Shown here: one piece after another, positions 1 through 5,352 of the stretch | Position numbering within the stretch: the first letter of the stretch is position 1 | Layout: every line of letters starts with the position of its first letter | Source of the DNA: an archaeon | GTDB lineage: Archaea > EX4484-52 > B79-G9 | Reading direction: 5' to 3' | DNA: 7,137 nt | Assembly: GCA_030630425.1 (NCBI GenBank) | Contig: DAOVNB010000027.1 | Location: 1 to 7,137 of the forward strand | The notes under the pieces: generated by a model | Database searches by the model: none | Told to the model about the DNA's origin: nothing | What the model saw: only the letters and a program-made list of their open reading frames with translations | Position numbers and translations under genes: made by a program

Positions 1-2211
1 AGCATAAATGACACCAGTTCAAAATATTATTTCACACACAACTGGACTGTTGAAACTAATGCAACCGCCGGCCAATACGCTGTAGAACTGGTGGTAACTG
101 ACAACAACACAGAAAAAATAATTTACTCAAGAACAGATTACATAACAATAACAGACCAGTTGGTTTTTGAATACAATGATGTCCCGGACAGCGTTGGAAT
201 AGCATACACTGAAAACCCCGACGCCATCAACTGGACTTTTTTCAAGACAACAGACAGCATCAACATAACAGGAACCATAAAAGACAAGAACAACAACACA
301 GTTCAAGGTGCATCTGTAAATGCAACACTCACAGGAAGCGGAACAGACATGTCGAACACAACCAACGAGACGGGCGCATATGAAATAGGATTCTCTTGGA
401 ATTCTATCGCCGTTGGAACAAAAACACTCACAATCACAGCAAACGACACCAACAACAACACAGCAACATACATACAGACAATTTACATCTCCAACTACGC
501 AAACAAGACAACAGTGTCTTTGGACCGAAACATCTACGAGTACAACACTGAAAATGTAACATTAACAGTAAATGTCCTCGGGGCATCCGACGAAAAAGTA
601 TATCTTGCAGAGGTTACAGTTTCCGGCGATTACTCCGCAACCAAAAAAACAGATGAAAACGGGGTTGCAACATTCATATTCCCTGCGCCCAAGGAATACA
701 CACTTAGTTTCTCAATAAACGCAAAAAGCCCGCTTAACACATCATTAACTCTCCAGAATTCAACAAGTGCTTACTCCGTCTGGCTGTATTACGAAAACAT
801 AACCATAACTCCTGAGAACCCGAAAGTAGGACAAACTATAACAATCGCAGGAGAAGTATATGTTAAGGGAAACAAAACAGGGTGTGGCTCGGGAAGCGTT
901 AACATCAAGGTGTACAAGGGGGCTTTCAGCAAGAACATAACAGACAGCACATTGAACTCAAACGAGTTCTCAAAAGAATTCGAGTACGGAACCGCAACAA
1001 GCGGAAAAGTGCCTTTTGAACCAGGAACATGGTATTACGCCCTTGACGGAAGCATAAGCAGTTGCATTGTTCGGGAAAGAACATTCACAAGCCTTACTGC
1101 AGACGACCCTTCAACAAAAAGCGATGATTTCACAATAACATCAAATTCCACAACAACAACCTCTTCTGGCGATGATGATGACGACAGCACAACAACAGAT
1201 ACAACATCCTCATCAAATGAAGAGACATGTACCCAAAATTCAGACTGCTCTTCCGGAGACTACTGCTTAAATAGTGTGTGTACTGCAATATCATGCGATG
1301 ACGGCGTAATTGTAGACCATCAATGCATAAGCGCATACAAGATAGACATAAGCGAAAACCCTGAACCCTTTTTTGTTGAGCAGGGAACATCAAAATCTTT
1401 TGAATTCACAGTAAAAAACACAGGATATAAAAACCTGACAAACATCACAGGAAGCTTCATCGCCCCTGAAACACTTCTCTTAGAAAACTGGTACTCAATG
1501 ACAGAACTTAAAAGTAACCTCGCAGTTGACGAACAAAACAAAAGCACAGTACAGATAACTGTTCCGGAAACAGAAAGCATTAAAGCCCACACAATAAAAA
1601 TCAAGATAGTGTCCGCTGAAAAAACACAGGAAAAAAATATGACGCTTCAGGTAACACCTGGTGAAAAGGAACAGAGGCTCATAAACAGCTCATTGAACAT
1701 GCTTACAACAGACATAGCAGACACAGAAAAAGATATTGAAACACTTATGAAAAAGCTGGGCAATTCAAATACAACCACAGCAAAAACAAAACTGGATACA
1801 GTAAAAAAGCTGCATACAGAAGCGCTTGAAGCAATCTCAACAGGCGACTATCTTACAGCATACCATAAAAAACAGGAAATAAACAGCTTGATGCAGGACA
1901 TACGGGCAATTGTCACAGACGGCCAGGCAAGTATCGCAAAATCGTCATCATTAATTAAAACAGTGTTCTTGGCATTATTCAGTATTGCTGCAATTGGTGC
2001 CCTATTCTATTATCTTTGGGTTCCTGCGCCAAATGAATACGCCAATAGCGGAAACTATGGGCGGATCCCAAAAAAAAGCACAAACCCATTTATCGCAAAA
2101 ATAAAAGCACAAGTAGATAATGTTGTCAACGAATACAAAAAACAGAAAGAAACAGAAGCAAATGCGCCCCAAAAATATAATTTCCATAAAAAGAAACGGT
2201 GGTCAAAATAA
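1..2211 (+). CDS. Large cell-surface protein with Ig-like domains and C-terminal membrane anchor (5' partial)
   Basis: The frame is open from the first base, so the true start lies upstream; the internal GTG at 91 is not the start. 736 codons are visible (numbered from base 1). Several beta-sandwich, Ig-like or carboxypeptidase-regulatory-like segments come first, for example around residues 86-150 (a 'GTIKDKNNNTVQGASVNATL' stretch) and 265-355. A Thr/Ser/Asp-rich linker follows (about 378-408), then a small Cys module (about 408-442, pattern C-x5-C-x5-C-x4-C-x4-C-x9-C). Next come a CARDB/NEW3-like domain (about 445-550) and a helical, probably coiled-coil stretch (about 555-645). It ends with a single transmembrane helix (about 651-673) and a basic cytoplasmic tail ending KKKRWSK. 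I count about 25 N-x-S/T sequons, which fits a glycosylated archaeal surface protein. The orientation is outside-to-inside, with the bulk extracellular. The specific function is unknown. The stop overlaps the next gene by 13 nt, suggesting co-translation. Confidence 0.9.
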   Translation, partial: SINDTSSKYYFTHNWTVETNATAGQYAVELVVTDNNTEKIIYSRTDYITITDQLVFEYNDVPDSVGIAYTENPDAINWTFFKTTDSINITGTIKDKNNNTVQGASVNATLTGSGTDMSNTTNETGAYEIGFSWNSIAVGTKTLTITANDTNNNTATYIQTIYISNYANKTTVSLDRNIYEYNTENVTLTVNVLGASDEKVYLAEVTVSGDYSATKKTDENGVATFIFPAPKEYTLSFSINAKSPLNTSLTLQNSTSAYSVWLYYENITITPENPKVGQTITIAGEVYVKGNKTGCGSGSVNIKVYKGAFSKNITDSTLNSNEFSKEFEYGTATSGKVPFEPGTWYYALDGSISSCIVRERTFTSLTADDPSTKSDDFTITSNSTTTTSSGDDDDDSTTTDTTSSSNEETCTQNSDCSSGDYCLNSVCTAISCDDGVIVDHQCISAYKIDISENPEPFFVEQGTSKSFEFTVKNTGYKNLTNITGSFIAPETLLLENWYSMTELKSNLAVDEQNKSTVQITVPETESIKAHTIKIKIVSAEKTQEKNMTLQVTPGEKEQRLINSSLNMLTTDIADTEKDIETLMKKLGNSNTTTAKTKLDTVKKLHTEALEAISTGDYLTAYHKKQEINSLMQDIRAIVTDGQASIAKSSSLIKTVFLALFSIAAIGALFYYLWVPAPNEYANSGNYGRIPKKSTNPFIAKIKAQVDNVVNEYKKQKETEANAPQKYNFHKKKRWSK

Positions 2212-3206
2212 ACGATAATCTCCCCACAATAATTGCAAGCACAATCACAATGGCGCTTTCAGTCATTCTTTTATCATTTACAGGAATCACAAAAAATCTC
2301 ATACTGATGCCAATAGGCCTGTCTTTTGAAAGATACGCAAGCATAAGCATTAGCTATTTATTTTTGTCTTTGGTTTTCATGGCAATATCTGTTGCCATAA
2401 TATGCATCCACTCAATAAAAACAAAAGACATTGACTTTGCAATTTTAATTGCCCCCGCGGTTTCATCTGTATTCATACTTGCTATTGCCGGAATCAGCCT
2501 TCTTTCAATTCTTTTGTCATTGGGGCTCATCATAGGTACTATGCTTGTCTTATACATCTCATTCAATGACAAAGAAGAATACAAAAAAATAAGCGCATAC
2601 AAGATAAGCACGCATGCGGCATCAAAATTATTTCTTATTCTGACAATTATAATTGCAGGCAGCACATATATAGTGCTTGATAACGATTCTTCATATGCAG
2701 ATGCCACAATAGACGACATACTAAAAACAACCGTGGGCATTACAAAAGATAACATAACAAACATTGGAGAAACCATAAAAGAACAGCAAAGACAGGCATC
2801 CTATGCATACATAGAGGGTATGGGACAGATATACTTAGAGACTCTTGAAACAACAGGCGACCTTTCAGAAACCGACAGGACAAAATGCATAAGCTCGTTT
2901 CAAAACAACCTTGAAGCATTTGACACAAAGGCAAAGGAGCAAATAGACGCGCAATTAGAATCACAGGAATTAAGCCTTGATGCCGAAAAAACAGAAATGA
3001 TAACCTCCATGCTTGAAATGATTGAAAAAACATATCCTATTCTTACGGCATTTACAATACTTGCAATAATCTCCACAATAAATTCTGTAATTCTTGTCCC
3101 TCTTGTAGGTATTTTCTCATGGCTAATATGGCGCAGCGCAAGAAAACCTCCAAAAGAGGAAGAAATGGAAAATTACATGAGCCATAACAGCGAATTGAAT
3201 AAGTGA
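2199..3206 (+). CDS. Six-helix membrane protein of unknown function
   Basis: A 335-residue protein that I do not recognise. Hydrophobic helices lie at about 9-30, 50-72, 78-99, 100-122, 142-160 and 280-312; the last is long and could be a helix plus a re-entrant part. Lysine-rich loops at 73-77 and 123-141 and the RSARKPPK tail predict both ends inside. Residues 161-279 would then form one large polar external domain, helical and Glu/Gln-rich, possibly coiled coil. There are only two cysteines (69 and 230) and no CxxC, so it is not a VKOR-type enzyme. The GTG start overlaps the upstream gene by 13 nt. Stops at 2178 and 2187 exclude a longer form, and the next in-frame ATG (2250) would cut into the first helix. 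The thioredoxin gene begins 4 nt after the stop, so all three genes are probably one operon. It may be a partner or anchor of the upstream surface protein, but that is a guess from position. Confidence 0.85.
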   Translation: MVKINDNLPTIIASTITMALSVILLSFTGITKNLILMPIGLSFERYASISISYLFLSLVFMAISVAIICIHSIKTKDIDFAILIAPAVSSVFILAIAGISLLSILLSLGLIIGTMLVLYISFNDKEEYKKISAYKISTHAASKLFLILTIIIAGSTYIVLDNDSSYADATIDDILKTTVGITKDNITNIGETIKEQQRQASYAYIEGMGQIYLETLETTGDLSETDRTKCISSFQNNLEAFDTKAKEQIDAQLESQELSLDAEKTEMITSMLEMIEKTYPILTAFTILAIISTINSVILVPLVGIFSWLIWRSARKPPKEEEMENYMSHNSELNK

Positions 3207-3210
3207 TACC

Positions 3211-3534
3211 ATGAAAAAAGAATTAATTGTATTTACAAACGGGTGTGTGTCAGGAAACATTATTGCCTCTAAAGACAAAGCAGAATTTACAAAGTGCCTG
3301 GCAGAAAATAACGCAGTATTCTATAGTGCCTACGGGTGCTCCCACTGCCGGAATCAAAAAGAGATGTTTGAGGACGAAGTCCAATACATAAATTATGTTG
3401 AATGCACAGAAAAAACAACCGAATGTAATGACGCCGGTGTTCGCGGATACCCCACATGGATTATAAACGGGCAATTGCTTGAAGGGGCGCAATCATTTCA
3501 AACATTGGCAAAACTTACAGGATGCGAATCTTAA
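3211..3534 (+). CDS. Stand-alone VKOR-type thioredoxin domain protein, CSHC active site
   Basis: A 107-residue thioredoxin-fold protein resembling the domain fused to the C-terminus of vitamin K epoxide reductase homologues in plants and cyanobacteria, and found alone in some small-genome archaea and bacteria. Visible hallmarks are a YGCSHCRNQKEMF active-site helix (C43 and C46), NYVEC with C65, a second-pair candidate C72, the cis-proline loop GYPTW (P81), and an INGQLLEGAQSFQTLAKLTG tail typical of the family. In VKOR fusions the C65/C72-type pair and the CxxC pass electrons between substrate and VKOR; that role here is inferred. No VKOR is encoded in the window. The N-terminus (MKKELIVFTNGC) has only a very short hydrophobic run before a Gly-Cys, so it is unclear whether the protein is cytosolic or a degenerate lipoprotein. 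A TGA at 3196 blocks any longer form. The gene starts 4 nt after its neighbour, and a GTGAT at 3203-3207 may act as a weak ribosome site. Confidence 0.88.
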   Translation: MKKELIVFTNGCVSGNIIASKDKAEFTKCLAENNAVFYSAYGCSHCRNQKEMFEDEVQYINYVECTEKTTECNDAGVRGYPTWIINGQLLEGAQSFQTLAKLTGCES

Positions 3535-3537
3535 AAA

Positions 3538-3548
3538 CAAATATAAAA
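3538..3548 (+). promoter_or_regulatory. TATA box of a leaderless promoter
   Basis: An A/T-rich element containing ATATAAAA lies with its centre 24-25 nt before the ATG at 3569. That is the archaeal TATA-to-start distance, so the transcript would begin at or next to the start codon. No Shine-Dalgarno sequence precedes that ATG, which agrees with leaderless translation. It begins just after the stop of the thioredoxin gene and marks the boundary between two transcription units. Confidence 0.6.
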
Positions 3549-3568
3549 TTCAACAAACTACGATATTT

Positions 3569-3949
3569 ATGAAACCTTTCTGCGAAATAATGGTAAACGA
3601 CATTTTCCCGGCAATACGGGCAGTTATTGCAAAAGAGCTTACAGAAACATTGAACTATACACAAAGCGATGCAGCGCGGATTATGGGTGTAACGCAGCCG
3701 GCAATATCCCAGTACAAAAAAGAATTCAGAGGAACGAAAATAAAGATACTTACCGAAAATGAAAACATTAACCTTGCCCTAAAAAATGCGGCAAGAAAAC
3801 TTACAACCCTTAAAAGCCCTTTTGATTCTCACATAATGTGCGATCTTTGCAAAGAAATAAGGCGAGAAGGCCTGTTATGCAAGCTCCACAGGGAAGCGGT
3901 TCCCGCACTATCGAAATGCAACATATGCAGAACAAACAACGAATGTTAA
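3569..3949 (+). CDS. Archaeal XRE-type HTH transcriptional regulator (COG2522-like) with Cys/His cluster
   Basis: A 126-residue predicted DNA-binding regulator. The opening MKPFCEIMVNDIFPAIRAVI and the helix-turn-helix at about 30-54 (TQSDAARIMGVTQPAISQYK) match the archaeal COG2522 pattern as I know it. The C-terminal third carries C91-x2-C94, C104-x2-H107 and C117-x2-C120, plus a terminal C126. This is a likely zinc or other metal site, and possibly a redox sensor (inference). I chose the ATG at 3569 over an in-frame ATG at 3479. The family N-terminus begins there, a TATA box is correctly spaced for a leaderless start, and the longer form would overlap the thioredoxin gene with unrelated residues. 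The DsbA-like gene starts 16 nt after its stop, so the two are probably co-transcribed. The regulator may control its own operon and perhaps neighbouring surface-protein genes. Target DNA is unknown. Confidence 0.88.
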   Translation: MKPFCEIMVNDIFPAIRAVIAKELTETLNYTQSDAARIMGVTQPAISQYKKEFRGTKIKILTENENINLALKNAARKLTTLKSPFDSHIMCDLCKEIRREGLLCKLHREAVPALSKCNICRTNNEC

Positions 3950-3952
3950 AAC

Positions 3953-3958
3953 GGAGGT
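3953..3958 (+). promoter_or_regulatory. Strong Shine-Dalgarno site GGAGGT
   Basis: GGAGGT is followed by 7 nt and then the ATG at 3966. It is the clearest ribosome binding site in the window and fixes the start of the DsbA-like protein. It suggests strong translation of this second cistron independent of coupling to the regulator. Confidence 0.85.
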
Positions 3959-3965
3959 ATTAATT

Positions 3966-5078
3966 ATGGTATCAAAAACCAAAAAAAGAGGGAAAAAACC
4001 AATTGCTAAATCTGAACCAACAGTAAACAAACAGGCAAAAACAGTAGAAAAAAAACAGGAACCAAAAATAAAAGCAACTAATAAAACAGACAAAACAATG
4101 CCCTGGAAAATCATGACCGGCATACTTGCTATTCTTCTTATTGCAGTTATTGCAATGCCCGGCAATGAAGACACAAATTCAAACGCACTGGATGAAACAA
4201 CTGCAAAAGAACTTGCAGAAACATTCATAGAATCGTCTCTTTTAGGCCCTGAAGTGGAACTGGATATAGAGAGTATTGAAGAAAACAACGGTCTTTATGC
4301 GCTTAACCTGACAGTTACCTCAAACGGACAGTCACAAAAAGCAACATCTTACCTGTCATTAGACGGCAAAATGTTTTTCGTGCAAGGCATGAATATAGAT
4401 GAAGTTGAAGCGAAAACACAAGACACAACAGAAACAACTGAGACAGCAACTACAACAGAATACCCAAAAGCAGACAAGCCAACTCTTGAGGTCTACACAA
4501 TGTCTTTCTGTCCATACGGTCAGCTGGCAAACAAACTCGCGGCTCCGGTTGCAAAACTTATTTCAGATGTTGCAAATATTGAACCGCACTGGGTCGTATA
4601 CCCGACAGATTACTACAAAGGACAGGAAGACAAATACTGCGTAGGTGATTTCTGTTCAATGCACGGCAAATACGAAGTCGAGGAAAATGTTAGGCAGATG
4701 TGCGTATGGGAAAATAATCCTGACAAATACTGGGACTACACACTCTACATCGCGGCGAACTGCAACAAGGCAAATCTTGACACCTGCTGGAAAGATGCCG
4801 CAGAGTCAGTAAGTGTCTCTGTATCTACAATCGAGACCTGCGCCACAAACGAAGGACTGACACTTCTTGCAGCCGAAAAAGAGCTGAATGACAAAAACGG
4901 CATTCGTGGCTCAGAACATCTTCGCTTAAATGATATGCAGCTTTCAATGTCAGATTATAGGTGGTCATCAGAAAAGCTAAAAACACTTATATGCAATAGC
5001 TTCAATGACGCCCCTGAAATATGCGATAAGACAATTGATGGGGCCGCAATAACCGGTGCAACTACCGGCAGTTGTTAA
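3966..5078 (+). CDS. Membrane-anchored DsbA/GILT-like thioredoxin-fold protein with CPYG active site
   Basis: A 370-residue protein. It has a Lys-rich cytoplasmic N-terminus (1-46), one transmembrane helix (about 47-64), a small alpha/beta domain (about 73-148), a Thr/Glu linker (about 150-168) and a C-terminal thioredoxin-like domain (about 171-370). That domain reads VYTMSFCPYGQLANKLAAPV, with C182 in the CxxC position and Gly185 where the second Cys would be. Later come a C-x4-C-x2-HG pattern (C225, C230, HG233-234) and a QMC (C246), reminiscent of the GILT signature, and an ICNSFNDAPEIC near the end (C343, C353). From memory, archaeal relatives often have CPYG or CPFG, so a single reactive Cys may be normal. 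The usual cis-Pro loop (G-S-P-T-L) reads GSEHL here (315-319), which is odd. The domain would face outside and could act as a disulfide isomerase, a chaperone or a non-catalytic binder. The gene is paired with the regulator upstream and followed by a terminator. Confidence 0.87.
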   Translation: MVSKTKKRGKKPIAKSEPTVNKQAKTVEKKQEPKIKATNKTDKTMPWKIMTGILAILLIAVIAMPGNEDTNSNALDETTAKELAETFIESSLLGPEVELDIESIEENNGLYALNLTVTSNGQSQKATSYLSLDGKMFFVQGMNIDEVEAKTQDTTETTETATTTEYPKADKPTLEVYTMSFCPYGQLANKLAAPVAKLISDVANIEPHWVVYPTDYYKGQEDKYCVGDFCSMHGKYEVEENVRQMCVWENNPDKYWDYTLYIAANCNKANLDTCWKDAAESVSVSVSTIETCATNEGLTLLAAEKELNDKNGIRGSEHLRLNDMQLSMSDYRWSSEKLKTLICNSFNDAPEICDKTIDGAAITGATTGSC

Positions 5079-5087
5079 TCAATCACG

Positions 5088-5119
5088 GGCGATTAAATCG
5101 CCCTGCTTTTTTCTTTTTT
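5088..5119 (+). terminator. Hairpin plus T-tract terminator
   Basis: A perfect 7-bp stem (GGGCGAT at 5088-5094 and ATCGCCC at 5098-5104) with a TAA loop is followed by TTTTTTCTTTTTT after two to three bases. It lies 9 nt after the stop of the DsbA-like gene and closes the regulator/DsbA-like unit. Archaeal RNA polymerase stops on T-tracts, so this should work with or without the stem. Confidence 0.85.
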
Positions 5120-5167
5120 GCATATAACTAGGTTATAATTTAAAAAAACGCATAAATCATACAAACA

Positions 5168-5192
5168 TTTAAAAGTGTTTCTAAGAATATAA
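5168..5192 (+). promoter_or_regulatory. Candidate archaeal TATA elements for the small ORF / Cys-rich gene unit
   Basis: Two candidates are visible: TTTAAAAG at 5168-5175 and AATATAAG at 5186-5192 (core). A further AT-rich run at 5132-5147 is less well placed. The first would start transcription near 5197-5199, putting the 5203-5236 hairpin at the very 5' end of the mRNA. The second would start it near 5214, inside the dyad, with a leader of about 25 nt before the small ORF. The sequence alone does not choose between them. Confidence 0.4.
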
Positions 5193-5202
5193 GTCCTCAA
5201 GG

Positions 5203-5236
5203 GAGATATAACGATAAAGTTTTATCGGTGTATCTC
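5203..5236 (+). promoter_or_regulatory. Long imperfect inverted repeat / RNA hairpin ahead of the small ORF
   Basis: The 34-nt element folds back on itself: GAGATATA at 5203-5210 pairs with TGTATCTC at 5229-5236 (one T-G wobble), an A/G mismatch follows, then CGATAA at 5212-5217 pairs with TTATCG at 5222-5227, leaving a loop of about four nt. The 3' arm contains GGTG (5227-5230), the only Shine-Dalgarno-like motif 8 nt before the ATG at 5239, so folding would hide it. The same dyad could instead be a DNA operator near the transcription start. The structure is read by eye, without an energy calculation. Confidence 0.6.
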
Positions 5237-5238
5237 AA

Positions 5239-5352
5239 ATGACATTGGTTCAAAACAGCAAAAACATTCGTTCTTCTGATATTCTTGATTCTTTACTTCT
5301 AATCGGGATCGCAGTAAACAACAACATCTCTTGTAGCGGGGGCGTTTGCTGA
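5239..5352 (+). CDS. Small ORF (37 aa) translationally coupled to the Cys-rich gene
   Basis: An ATG-started ORF of 37 codons ends in TGA at 5350-5352, and the A of that stop is the A of the next ATG (TGATG). The peptide has a polar start (MTLVQNSKNIRSSD), a short hydrophobic middle (ILDSLLLIGIAV) and the C-terminus NNNISCSGGVC, with Cys codons at 5332 and 5347; the latter is the last sense codon. It starts two nt after the upstream hairpin, with a GGTG possibly serving as ribosome site. I know no family for it. It could be a regulatory leader peptide that controls entry of ribosomes into the Cys-rich gene, a small secreted or modified peptide, or chance. The exact stop/start overlap and the position between two hairpins argue for a real translated element. 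It is too short for a coding statistic to decide. Confidence 0.5.
   Translation: MTLVQNSKNIRSSDILDSLLLIGIAVNNNISCSGGVC

Noticed and set aside
91..93. GTG at 91 as the start of the first surface protein
   Set aside because: The frame is open to base 1 and the upstream 30 codons encode the same kind of Thr/Asn-rich beta domain, so the gene is truncated by the window.
1141..1218. ACA/GAT-rich stretch as a microsatellite or regulatory repeat
   Set aside because: It encodes a Thr/Ser/Asp linker between domains, typical of surface proteins, and the units are imperfect.
2354..2776. Minus-strand ORF of 140 codons opposite the six-helix membrane protein
   Set aside because: Antisense shadow of a hydrophobic gene. 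No promoter or ribosome site is seen, and the + strand protein has a coherent topology. The other minus-strand ORFs, such as 3908-4288, are rejected likewise.
2199..3534. VKOR plus thioredoxin split into two genes
   Set aside because: The membrane protein has only two isolated Cys, no CxxC and the wrong helix arrangement, so it is not the VKOR half.
3479..3568. Longer start of the HTH regulator at the in-frame ATG 3479
   Set aside because: It overlaps the thioredoxin gene, lacks a promoter or ribosome site, and adds residues absent from the family. The ATG at 3569 has a TATA box at leaderless spacing.
4399..4644. Plus-strand ORF of 81 codons within the DsbA-like gene
   Set aside because: Gln/Lys/Thr-rich out-of-frame reading of the Thr linker and active-site region, with no independent start signals.
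5120..5240. Known riboswitch or tRNA/small RNA gene in the intergenic region
   Set aside because: Apart from the single hairpin I see no recognisable riboswitch core, cloverleaf or C/D box pair.
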